64,000 nucleotides of DNA. Source: Bacteroidales bacterium (lineage in GTDB: Bacteria > Bacteroidota > Bacteroidia > Bacteroidales > Marinilabiliaceae). Shown here one piece after another: positions 27,284 to 35,403 of this stretch. Under the pieces are notes generated by a model. It was given only the letters and a program-made list of their open reading frames with translations, did no database searches and was not told the DNA's origin. Numbering within the stretch: position 1 is the stretch's first letter; every line of letters starts with the position of its first letter. A program made the translations under genes and the position numbers. The stretch spans positions 1 to 64,000 of the forward strand of contig QKJP01000060.1 of NCBI GenBank assembly GCA_003249255.1. The letters are read 5' to 3'.

Positions 27284-27541
27284 GTCTGATTTGTTTTTAG
27301 TATTACATACTACTCTGGTAAACGGACGGATTGAGTGAATTATTTTGGCTTTGTAGCACAAAATGGTTGATTTTTACATCAATAAAACTATGGATGTACA
27401 GTTGGTTATAGCTAAATACTCCTAATTGTAAGTTAGAAGCTTTCCTGTCGCAAACTTTCAACTTCGGACTTCGTACACCGGGCTTTTTGATGAGAGTTCG
27501 AAATATTTTCCAAAGATCAATTTGTTAAGAGAATAGTGACA

Positions 27542-28789
27542 CTATTTCTTCCTTTTCTTCTTTTTCTTGGGTTGAAATTGCTCTTCTTCGATCTCAGCAT
27601 TCTTGATCAGCGTTTTCCAATCGTTGCTCACTTCTTGTGAAAAAGCGACTGTATCTGAATATTCATCGTTGTCAATAGGGATGACATCGATTTTTTTACC
27701 TAGGTATTCTTCTATCTGTTGAAGTACTTCTGCCTCCTCCTGACTGCAATAGGATACGGCATAGCCTTTGTTTCGTCCACGACCGGTACGGCCAACGCGG
27801 TGTACGTAGTTTTCATCCACATCAGGCATGTCGTAGTTCACTACAAAATCTACGTTAGGAATGTCGATTCCACGTGCACTCACATCGGTAGCAATCATCA
27901 CTTTGATCTCACCATTTTTAAATTTTTGAAGCGCATCAAAACGTTCTTCCTGAGTTTTGTCACTGTGGATGGTAACCGTATTAATGTTTACTCGTTCCAT
28001 CGCTTTAAAAACCCTTTCGGCTCTTACTTTTGTTCGAACAAATACCAGAATTTTACTATCCGGATTTTCGTTAATGGTACGCTCTAAAAAGAAACGTTTA
28101 TCATCCATTTTGATAAAGGCAATGGAATGATTTACATTTCGGGAAACCGGATTTTTGGGGGATATCTGAATTCGAATTGGCTTAGTTACTAAAGCATAAG
28201 CCAGCTTTTTAATGCGTTGGTTAATGGTTGCCGAAAAGAAAAGTGTCTGGCGGCTTTTGGGTAGATAACTGATCAGGTCGTGAATATCTTTGTTAAAACC
28301 TAAATCCAACATGTGGTCGGCTTCGTCCAAAACGAGGATTTCGGTTTTATAAATTTTTAAATGTCCTTGGTTAACCAGGTCAAATAAACGTCCCGGTGTT
28401 GCAACCAATACATCTACTCCTTTGCCAAGTTTCTCTATTTGAGGATCCTGATCCACTCCACCAAAAACGCAAACGAACTTTAAGTTCGTGTCTTTTCCAA
28501 GGGCAATAAATTCATCGGTAATTTGTAGTGCTAACTCACGCGTAGGTGCCATTACTATGCAGCGAGTACCCGCGTTGTGTTCACTTCTTTTTTTCTTTAG
28601 GAGTTTATCCAAAATAGGAATAACAAAGGCAGCCGTTTTGCCGGTTCCGGTTTGTGCAATGGCCAATACATCTTCGCCTCTCATGGTAGGAGGGATAGAC
28701 TTGTATTGAATGTCTGTTGGTTTTTTGTAGCCAAGTGTTTCTATGGCTTTTACAATGCGATTATCTAACCCGAACTCTATAAATTTCAT
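27542..28789 (-). CDS. DEAD-box RNA helicase (RhlE-like)
   Basis: 415 residues with all helicase motifs in order: Q motif (FGLDNRIVKAIETLGYKKPT), AQTGTGKTAAF, PTRELALQ, GG, TPGRL, DEADHM, SAT, VFVRTK, ATDVSARGID and HRVGRTGRG. It ends in a short lysine-rich tail (PKKKKKRKK) suited to non-specific RNA binding. It unwinds short RNA duplexes with ATP and probably helps ribosome assembly or mRNA turnover. The short tail and length fit the RhlE group, but assignment to a specific orthologue is uncertain. Confidence 0.9.
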   Translation of the reverse strand: MKFIEFGLDNRIVKAIETLGYKKPTDIQYKSIPPTMRGEDVLAIAQTGTGKTAAFVIPILDKLLKKKRSEHNAGTRCIVMAPTRELALQITDEFIALGKDTNLKFVCVFGGVDQDPQIEKLGKGVDVLVATPGRLFDLVNQGHLKIYKTEILVLDEADHMLDLGFNKDIHDLISYLPKSRQTLFFSATINQRIKKLAYALVTKPIRIQISPKNPVSRNVNHSIAFIKMDDKRFFLERTINENPDSKILVFVRTKVRAERVFKAMERVNINTVTIHSDKTQEERFDALQKFKNGEIKVMIATDVSARGIDIPNVDFVVNYDMPDVDENYVHRVGRTGRGRNKGYAVSYCSQEEAEVLQQIEEYLGKKIDVIPIDNDEYSDTVAFSQEVSNDWKTLIKNAEIEEEQFQPKKKKKRKK

Positions 28790-29007
28790 GCTGCGCTTGT
28801 TTTTTGCAAAGATAGGGATAAAAAAGAGAGAAGATTAATGTGTAAATGAATTAATGAGTTAATTCCAAAAATTGCTCACTTAGCATGAATTTAGTGCGGT
28901 GAAATGAAGTAACTCATCTTCTTGTTTCTTCTTGATGGTTGAATATAGTTCTGAATCAATTCAGATATATTTAACATATTTAAGTATTAAGTTGAGTTGA
29001 ATAATTG

Positions 29008-29015
29008 TAATTTTG
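29008..29015 (+). promoter_or_regulatory. -7 element upstream of the T9SS-cargo gene
   Basis: TAATTTTG is a perfect TAnnTTTG, about 32 bp before the ATG. The -33 region is weak. Confidence 0.5.
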
Positions 29016-29047
29016 GTTCGATTTTATTAACCCAATAAATTAATTCT

Positions 29048-29545
29048 ATGAACAAAAAAAAGTGGATGATTCCCATTTTGCTTGGTTTAGGTTTTCTTCC
29101 TATTAGTGGACAGGCATACCTAAATATTAAAAAAGCTGATGGGCAGATTAATTCTTTTGAGTTGTCAAAAATTCGGAAGATTACCCTTAATGATGGAGCA
29201 GTGAGTGTTTTGGCAGAAAACAACTTGTCCAAGTTTTCTCTAAGTGATCTCCTGTTGATGGATTTCTCCAGGCGAGAACTATCAAATTCAATTCATGAAA
29301 TTGATCAGACAAGCAATGATGTTCTTGTGTATCCAAACCCTGTGATAGATCGCTTATGTTTTAAACAGTTATCCGGGCAAACGGCTATTCACATTGAAGT
29401 GATTGATGTTCATGGTAAACTTGTTAAGCGAGTAGAAATCTCGGGTGACGAATCGATGGATGTTTCAGATATCGAAAATGGTTTTTATATCTGTCGCATT
29501 GTAACCGACAACGGAGTGTTAAATACAAAATTTTATAAAAAATAA
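29048..29545 (+). CDS. Secreted protein with T9SS type A sorting domain
   Basis: A 165-aa precursor with a signal peptide (KKWMIPILLGLGFLPISGQA), a short DUF-like segment (SFELSKIRKITLND), then a type IX secretion C-terminal domain of about 75 residues: VYPNPVIDRLCF, IEVIDVHGKLVKRVE, NGFYICRIVTDNG and the end TKFYKK. Its presence implies the host runs a T9SS. There is almost no cargo domain between signal and sorting domain, so it may be a small surface protein or a reduced gene. The next gene follows after 13 bp and shares the IRKITL/VDSITF motif. Confidence 0.8.
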   Translation: MNKKKWMIPILLGLGFLPISGQAYLNIKKADGQINSFELSKIRKITLNDGAVSVLAENNLSKFSLSDLLLMDFSRRELSNSIHEIDQTSNDVLVYPNPVIDRLCFKQLSGQTAIHIEVIDVHGKLVKRVEISGDESMDVSDIENGFYICRIVTDNGVLNTKFYKK

Positions 29546-29558
29546 GAGCAATAAATTT

Positions 29559-30200
29559 ATGAAACTGATTAATATATTATTTGTGTTTTTTGCATGTTCA
29601 ATGATGGCAATAAACGCTCAAGAAAAAATGTACATCTATAACAACGGCGTAAAAATAGGTGAATACCTTGTTGAAGATGTGGATAGCATCACTTTTGAAA
29701 TACCGGAAGATAATATTCAACCTGGTGTAGATATAAATGCTCCGATTATTGGTACCTGGACCTTAACTGGTGCAGATATGAGTGTTAAAGTAGGAGATCA
29801 AGATTTTGTTGATTATATGGCAGAGGTTTTTATGCAACAAATGGGTATGACAAAGGAGGCTGCTAAAGCGTTAGTTGAAGAAATGATGCAGGGTGATAAT
29901 GGATTTGCTGATAGTATGCCTAAAACCGGGACTCTTGAGTTAAAGGAAGATGGAACCTATGCGGCTTTATTCGACACTAGAGATACTGATTCCGGAACTT
30001 GGTCGATTAACTCAACCAAAACAAAACTAACCTTAAACTCTACTGATGAAGAACAAGAGACCATGGTATTTGATGTGCGTACTTTAAATGATTCTCAATT
30101 ATCTATCAAATTAGACCAAACTCAAAAGGCTGATATGGATGATGATGGAGTTGAAGAGACTACCTTGGATTTAACGATGTTAATGAATTATACTAAATAA
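29559..30200 (+). CDS. Secreted lipocalin-like protein
   Basis: A 213-aa precursor with a signal peptide ending INAQ. The N-terminal strand motif YNNGVKIGEYLVEDVDSITF is shared in style with its upstream partner. The main domain looks lipocalin-like: PIIGTWTLTGADM, GTLELKEDGTYAALFD, SGTWSINSTKTKLTLNS. An inserted acidic, Met-rich helix (MAEVFMQQMGMTKEAAK) is unusual. Such domains in Bacteroidota are usually periplasmic or outer-membrane lipid or ligand binders. The ligand is unknown. Confidence 0.65.
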   Translation: MKLINILFVFFACSMMAINAQEKMYIYNNGVKIGEYLVEDVDSITFEIPEDNIQPGVDINAPIIGTWTLTGADMSVKVGDQDFVDYMAEVFMQQMGMTKEAAKALVEEMMQGDNGFADSMPKTGTLELKEDGTYAALFDTRDTDSGTWSINSTKTKLTLNSTDEEQETMVFDVRTLNDSQLSIKLDQTQKADMDDDGVEETTLDLTMLMNYTK

Positions 30201-30289
30201 AACTCTTATCAAGGAATAAACTATTACTAAGTCAATGTAGTTTTTCGTTGGTGTTTATAATTAGCATATTAAGTCCTTAAAAAATAGAT

Positions 30290-30316
30290 AGCTGCTGTAG
30301 TATTACAGTGGCTTTT
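30290..30316 (+). terminator. Terminator bordering the Rhs cassette on the left
   Basis: AGCTGCTGTA pairs with TACAGTGGCT (two G-T wobbles) around a 4-nt loop, followed by TTTT. It ends the two-gene secreted-protein unit. A near copy of the same hairpin lies at 32124-32158 on the other side of the Rhs cassette. Confidence 0.65.
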
Positions 30317-30317
30317 C

Positions 30318-30407
30318 CCATACGAAAGAATCCGAGCGGCAGCGTAAGGGGTAGATTGGTCGCAACTCACAAATTATGGTAGTAACATTACCGATCGTGG
30401 TTACACC
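30318..30407 (+). pseudogene. Frameshifted upstream remnant of an Rhs core
   Basis: One frame reads RKNPSGSVRG and the next, after a one-base shift near 30348-30351, reads VDWSQLTNYGSNITDRGYT. Together these are the usual run-up to the Rhs-associated core motif. The homology starts directly after the terminator, so the long N-terminal Rhs/YD-repeat part has been lost or was never present at this site. Confidence 0.7.
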
Positions 30408-31505
30408 ATGCACTGCCTGTCCCGCTTTTTTAGCGGGAAGCATTTAGATGCTTTTAGCCTGATTAACATGAATGGCCGTGTGTACGATCCGCAAATTGGT
30501 CGTTTCTTAAGTCCTGACCCGCAATTGCAAGCGCCTGGTAATTGGTTGAATTATAATAGGTATGCGTATTGCATCAATAACCCGCTCAAATATACGGATC
30601 CAACGGGAGAGTGGTTTGGGATTGATGATGGTGTTGCCTTTTTGATTGGTGGAGCTGTTAACTTAGGTGTTAATTTATGGCAAGGAAATATTGATAATTT
30701 TGGAGAAGGACTTGCTGCTTTTGGTGCAGGAGGTGCTGCCGGAACGTTAGCTTTATATGGGCCTGCTGGTTGGGCAGCTGGCGGTGCTATTGTTGGAGGA
30801 ACGAATGCTTGGATAAGCGGTGCAGAAGGTTGGGATATAGTAAAAGGAGCTGGTATTGGTGCTATATCTGGTTTAGCAGGTGGATATGCTGGACAATATG
30901 CAGTTAATGGACTGAATGTTGCCATAGGTGGTTTAAATATTACAAGTCCTGTTTTACAAGGATTAATCGGAGGAACAGTTGGAGGTGCTTCAGGTGGTTA
31001 TGTAAGCGGTTTTACTGTTGGTATGCTAATGACTGGTGATCCATCACAAGCTCATGAATATGGTATGAGTGGTTTAAAATCTGGAGCAGTTATTGGTATG
31101 ATCACTGGTCCAATTTCTGCGTATGCTTATGCTAAAAAGAATGATATTAATCCTTGGAATGGCAGAACAAAAGTTGGCCAAATCGCAAAAGAAAGAGGAA
31201 TATATAGTGCGAATCAAAGGGATGAAGTAAATGGTAAAATCATTGATAAGTATCGTCAACAAATGGAGAATGGAACATTCCTAGATAATCCAGAAAACAA
31301 ATCAGTTGCTGGATTTAAACATGAAGGTAAATTATATATGAGTGAAGGAAATCATAGAATGAATGCAGCAATTGAACACTATATTAATACGGGTAATGAT
31401 ATATATATGAACATTTTAATAAATGAATTAAACATACATTCAAAACCTTATTCACCAACTGATTATGGTTTGCCTAAATTAAACCTTCCAACAAGAAAAT
31501 TATGA
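30408..31505 (+). CDS. Orphan Rhs C-terminal tip with ParB-like toxin domain
   Basis: A 365-aa frame from the ATG at 30408. Residues about 12-67 are the end of the Rhs core (HLDAFSLINMNGRVYDP, GRFLSPDP, NRYAYCINNPLKYTDPTGEW). Residues about 70-240 are a Gly/Ala-rich hydrophobic pretoxin segment. Residues about 255-365 form the toxin domain, containing YMSEGNHRMNAAIEHYI, which resembles the E-GNHR motif of ParB-like nuclease/NTPase folds used as polymorphic toxins. The N-terminal delivery part is missing, so this is a silent or recombination-competent tip rather than a working effector. A 24-nt palindromic insertion (CLSRFFSGK for a single E) lies in the core. Confidence 0.75.
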   Translation: MHCLSRFFSGKHLDAFSLINMNGRVYDPQIGRFLSPDPQLQAPGNWLNYNRYAYCINNPLKYTDPTGEWFGIDDGVAFLIGGAVNLGVNLWQGNIDNFGEGLAAFGAGGAAGTLALYGPAGWAAGGAIVGGTNAWISGAEGWDIVKGAGIGAISGLAGGYAGQYAVNGLNVAIGGLNITSPVLQGLIGGTVGGASGGYVSGFTVGMLMTGDPSQAHEYGMSGLKSGAVIGMITGPISAYAYAKKNDINPWNGRTKVGQIAKERGIYSANQRDEVNGKIIDKYRQQMENGTFLDNPENKSVAGFKHEGKLYMSEGNHRMNAAIEHYINTGNDIYMNILINELNIHSKPYSPTDYGLPKLNLPTRKL

Positions 31506-32026
31506 GTTATTTATATTGTGAAAAACATATTTACAATGGTTATGACGTACCTGATTTTAAAATTGAAAGAGGAAAAGCATATTGGATGCACAGTCCAATT
31601 ATAGGTGTACATAATCAAGATTTTCTATTTGATAATAGTTTCATATATGTAAATACAACAGTAAGAATTGCTTATGGAAAAACAAACACCAAGCTTCCCC
31701 TTAAAAAGTATTTAAAAAGAACGTTTGGAAGCTATCAAGTTGAATTACAAAAAAGATTTGAAAACTTCAAAATAAATACTAATATGGGTTTTAGTTCTTT
31801 TGAAAGGTTTGAATCTTTAGTATTAGATATTGAGTATACTTTATTAAGTAACAATTTAGTATTCGTATTTTCAGCAGGTATATCGGAAGTAAATATAAAA
31901 AAAATGTGTAGTTACATAATTGAATTGTTGAATTGTAAACCCAATAAAAGTATTGTAATTATTAACAATGAAATTCAATCTAGAGATTTTTCAATAGAAT
32001 TAATTCCTTCCCCCAGTTCGTCGTAG
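31502..32026 (+). CDS. Probable immunity protein of the Rhs tip toxin
   Basis: 174 residues. The ATG overlaps the toxin stop codon by 4 bp (ATGA), the usual toxin-immunity coupling. There is no signal peptide or TM segment, so it should be cytosolic. The sequence alternates strands and helices (KAYWMHSPIIGVHNQDFLFD, ERFESLVLDIEYTLLSNNLV). I do not recognise the family; the call rests on position and size. The last residues, PSPSSS, are encoded by repeat R1, so the original C-terminus may have been replaced. Confidence 0.6.
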   Translation: MSYLYCEKHIYNGYDVPDFKIERGKAYWMHSPIIGVHNQDFLFDNSFIYVNTTVRIAYGKTNTKLPLKKYLKRTFGSYQVELQKRFENFKINTNMGFSSFERFESLVLDIEYTLLSNNLVFVFSAGISEVNIKKMCSYIIELLNCKPNKSIVIINNEIQSRDFSIELIPSPSSS

Positions 32027-32110
32027 TAACTAAGTAATGTAAATCGTTTGGCGTAGCCTACGATAGTTATCGTAGTTGCTACGTCTTTTACCACAAGGCC
32101 TCTGGCCTGC
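32008..32110. repeat. Dispersed repeat R1, copy b
   Basis: Collinear with 216-310. It begins inside the immunity reading frame (CCAGTTCGTCGTAG supplies the stop) and ends at CCTCTGGCCTG. An inverted part (ACCAGAGGCCGG) recurs at about 32184-32196. Confidence 0.65.
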
Positions 32111-32123
32111 ATAAAAAAGATAG

Positions 32124-32158
32124 TAGCTACTGTAGAAATGCAGTGGCTATTTTTTTTG
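32124..32158 (+). terminator. Terminator bordering the Rhs cassette on the right
   Basis: TAGCTACTG pairs with CAGTGGCTA, followed by at least eight T. Including flanks, about 35 bp resemble 30281-30316, so the cassette is framed by direct repeats. Confidence 0.8.
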
Positions 32159-32919
32159 TTTTACATTTAGTATGTACATAGAAAGACCAGAGGCCGGTTG
32201 CATTACAACATAGCGAGACGCAATGCTGAACGAATGTTATTTTGGTAGGTGCTATTTAAGCATAAATGATTTTTTTCAAGTATGACAACCGGAGACTTCA
32301 TTAAAAGCTTGTTTGTTCTCTTTTGTATACAAGTATTGCAATTTTAACCGCGAAGGGCGCAAAGGTTTCGTAAAGAACATCCATTATTAAGAATAGCCAC
32401 AGATGCACAGATAGTCCTTAATAATCATCTGTGCATCTGCAGCTAATAAATAGATCAAAGCAAATAAGAACCACAGAATACACCGATAATCATGATATAT
32501 ATACTTTGTGTGTACTTGGTGTTCCTTTGTGGTTAATATTTATCATAAGGGGAGTAAACGATTTCTTTATACCCCCGCTACAAGAAGAGTCCCCTCGTGT
32601 GGTAAGTAATATAAATAATAAAGATTAGCTAAATATAAAGAACCTTACAATAGAGATCTTGCAAGATTTTTTATCGGAGATTTGCTTAGGTAACAAGCCA
32701 CACGAGAGGACTCGTGTGCCCGCATTGGGAAATCCACAAAAGAATCTGTGCTAATTTGCGTAATCTGTGGACAAACTAAGCCACCAATACACCGATTAAA
32801 ACAATCATCATCCCTGCATTCGTGGCCAAAAAAAATCAACCATCCATCCCTCATCCATTTTTTCTCTCCCCACATTCTTACTATTTTCGGGCACTTATTT
32901 AACCAGGAAAAATTATTCA
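32159..32919. repeat. Nest of short inverted-repeat elements
   Basis: No convincing gene. Visible elements: CAGATGCACAGAT with ATCTGTGCATCTG (32401-32440); ACCACAGAATACACCGATAA facing CTTTGTGTGTACTTGGTGTT with CCTTTGTGGTT (32470-32535); CCCTCGTGTGG facing CCACACGAGAGG (32592-32709); and AATCTGTGCTAATTTGCG with TAATCTGTGG (32741-32770). They look like several related palindromic elements inserted into or next to one another. Confidence 0.65.
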
Positions 32920-34887
32920 ATGAAAAAGTGGTTGTTTCCAAAGCGTTTTGCAGCTTTAAGAGGATTTTGCATAACCTATTTGGTTTTTGCATTTGTTATC
33001 CGCTTAACCTTGTACTTTTTATCCATCAAGTACATCGATTTTTCGGTCGTTAATCTTTTTAAAGTCTTTTCGATAGGCTTGCTTTACGACATTGGGGCGT
33101 TATCTTATATCATGGCCATGTCGGCAGTGTATTTGTTGCTGCTTCCATCCGAGTGGTATGGAAGTAAGTTTGACCGGATTGCAACACGCGTATTTTATGC
33201 CTTGTTTATTTTTGTCATGTCCTTCTCTTTTTTAGCCGAAATAACCTTTTGGGATGAGTATCAGCGACGTTTCAATTTTATAGCCATCGATTATTTACTT
33301 TATACTTATACCGTTATCGAGAATATTCACGAGACTTTTCCATTGCAGTATCTCATTGTCATATTGTTGGTAATTTCTTATGTGTCCATTAAAATTGCTG
33401 CTAAGCGGAAAGCCTTTAAGTATAGTTTTGAAAGTCAAGAAGGTTTATTGCGTAGAGTAGTTCCAGCGGTAATAATTTTTGCAATCCTTGGTGTTTATCA
33501 TTTTAAGGTAGAAAACAAGCAGGCAGAGGTTTTTGATAATATGAATGAGAATGAATTGGCAAAGTCCGGTTTGTATTCTTTTTTTGCCGCGTTTAATAAC
33601 CTGGAGCTGAGTTATACCGAGTTTTATAAAACGCTGCCGGAAGAGGAGCTAAATAGTATTATTCAAAAAGAAGTCGCATTGCAAAATGATAGCTTGTTAA
33701 ACGATTCTTCCATTTATCGCTGCATAAAGAATGAAGGAGAAGAGCAGTATCCAAACGTTATTTTTGTAGGTTTGGAAAGCATGAATGCCGAGTTTATGAA
33801 ACGGTTTGGTTATGGAGAAGTCATAACGCCTGCATTGGATTCAATCTTTAAAAACTCCATTGCATTTACCAATGTCTATGCTACAGGCACCCGAACCATT
33901 CGCGGATTAGAAGCCATTGCTTTATCCATTCCACCTACACCCGGTCGAAGTATTGTAAAGCGACCAAATAACGAAAACTTATTTACCATTGGTGAAGTTT
34001 TTAAACAAAAGGGCTATTCACGTACCTTTATTACCGGGGGCGACGGATTTTTTGATAACATGGCTTATTTCTTTAGCCATAGTGGTTTTGATATTGTAGA
34101 CCGGACAGCCGATCCTGACGATTTGGAACCGTTACCAACCAAACGAACTCAAATAAGAGATGATCAGGTAACGTTTGAAAATGCCTGGGGGGCTTGTGAT
34201 CAGGACATTTATAATGTGATTTTGGACATGGCCGATCAAGACTCTAAAACAGATCAACCTTTCTTTTACTTGTTTATGACCAACTCCAACCATCCGCCAT
34301 ACACTTATCCCGATGGCGTGGTTGATGTGCCTTCAGGAGATGGACGTACCGGATCGGTCAAATATGCCGATGCTGCCTTTGGAGAATTTTTCAGGAAAGC
34401 AGCAAAGAAGGACTGGTTTAAAAATACCGTGTTTGTAATCATGTCCGATCATTGTGCTTATAGTGCCGGGCGAACTTATTTTAATTTGAGTCGTCATCAT
34501 ATTCCTGCATTAATCTATAATTTACCCTCACAAAAAGCTGTAGAACTAGATGGTTTAGCATCACAGATTGATGTGTTTCCTACTTTGTTTGGTTATTTAA
34601 ATTGGAGTTATAAAACCAATTTGTTTGGGAAAGACCTCAATAAAACACCTATAGAAGACCAAAGAGCCTTTATTGCCAACCACCGTTCATTAGGTTATTT
34701 AAAAAATGATCAATTTCTGGTATTAGAAACTCAGTCCGCAAGTTCTATCTATACCTATGATAAAAAAAATAATAAGCTGAGTGAGTGTAAATGCACAGAT
34801 GATTGTATAGAAAAAGAAGCCATTGCTTATTATCAAACGGCTTATGAAATGTTTAAAAATGGGCAGTTATCAATTGAAAATGATTGA
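32920..34887 (+). CDS. LTA-synthase-like sulfatase-fold phosphotransferase
   Basis: 655 residues. About five N-terminal TM helices (to about residue 200) anchor a periplasmic alkaline-phosphatase-superfamily domain. Motifs are NVIFVGLESMNAEF with the metal-binding Glu, the nucleophile Thr in ATGTRTIRGLEA, SNHPPYTYPDG, and VIMSDHCAYSAG with Asp-His ligands. Such enzymes move phosphoglycerol or phosphoethanolamine from phospholipids to glycans or lipid A. In a Gram-negative host, modification of lipid A or a surface glycan is most likely; the exact substrate is not decidable. It is monocistronic. Confidence 0.85.
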   Translation: MKKWLFPKRFAALRGFCITYLVFAFVIRLTLYFLSIKYIDFSVVNLFKVFSIGLLYDIGALSYIMAMSAVYLLLLPSEWYGSKFDRIATRVFYALFIFVMSFSFLAEITFWDEYQRRFNFIAIDYLLYTYTVIENIHETFPLQYLIVILLVISYVSIKIAAKRKAFKYSFESQEGLLRRVVPAVIIFAILGVYHFKVENKQAEVFDNMNENELAKSGLYSFFAAFNNLELSYTEFYKTLPEEELNSIIQKEVALQNDSLLNDSSIYRCIKNEGEEQYPNVIFVGLESMNAEFMKRFGYGEVITPALDSIFKNSIAFTNVYATGTRTIRGLEAIALSIPPTPGRSIVKRPNNENLFTIGEVFKQKGYSRTFITGGDGFFDNMAYFFSHSGFDIVDRTADPDDLEPLPTKRTQIRDDQVTFENAWGACDQDIYNVILDMADQDSKTDQPFFYLFMTNSNHPPYTYPDGVVDVPSGDGRTGSVKYADAAFGEFFRKAAKKDWFKNTVFVIMSDHCAYSAGRTYFNLSRHHIPALIYNLPSQKAVELDGLASQIDVFPTLFGYLNWSYKTNLFGKDLNKTPIEDQRAFIANHRSLGYLKNDQFLVLETQSASSIYTYDKKNNKLSECKCTDDCIEKEAIAYYQTAYEMFKNGQLSIEND

Positions 34888-34985
34888 TGATTAGGTTGGA
34901 TCATGTTAAGATAGGATTGATATTAATGCTGTAATTGAGAAAACTGGCAATTCCCCAAGAGACAATTAAACTTTAAATAAAACTT

Positions 34986-35081
34986 ATGAATTTGAAAGTG
35001 AAATTAATGGTAGCTCTCATGCTGCTGTTTACCCTTAATTCGAAACTAACTTCAAGCCTCAGAAAATCAAATCATGGCTAA
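34986..35081 (+). CDS. Short signal-peptide-like ORF, possible remnant
   Basis: 31 codons (MNLKVKLMVALMLLFTLNSK, then LTSSLRKSNHG) look like an intact signal peptide with nothing behind it. A run of R3 repeats starts at its 3' end. Either a small peptide or the surviving N-terminus of an exported protein. No other support. Confidence 0.25.
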   Translation: MNLKVKLMVALMLLFTLNSKLTSSLRKSNHG

Positions 35082-35084
35082 TCC

Positions 35085-35336
35085 TTAATCAGCACATCGA
35101 GAAATTAGCTCATCAGCACATTAAAATTTCAACGCATCTAATCTCAAAAATGAATAAGGGTAAAAAATAACTAAGCTGTCCTAATCATGTATAAGCTCCA
35201 TAAAGTGATTCACTCCAATGCTATTACTATCTAACAGCTTTTGTTAGGTGTTTTGATGTTGTGCTTTATTTCAAATTTGAAAAGAAAGATTAATTTTTTG
35301 CACATTCACACATTAGCTAATTAGCACATTAAGGAC
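35085..35336. repeat. Two clusters of dispersed repeat R3
   Basis: AATCAGCACATCGAGAAATTAG and CTCATCAGCACATTA at about 35086-35125, then TTGCACATTCACACATTAGC and TAATTAGCACATTAAGG at about 35298-35335. The sequence between them shows no gene. Confidence 0.6.
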
Positions 35337-35403
35337 TACTATCTATCACGAAGTCTTGAAGTCATTATTTGGGTTTTAAATATAGCTTTGAGACTTCATT
35401 TTT

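Noticed and set aside
30551-30925. Long minus-strand frame opposite the Rhs tip
   Set aside because: Pro/Ala-rich shadow of the Gly/Ala-rich pretoxin segment; no independent start or family.
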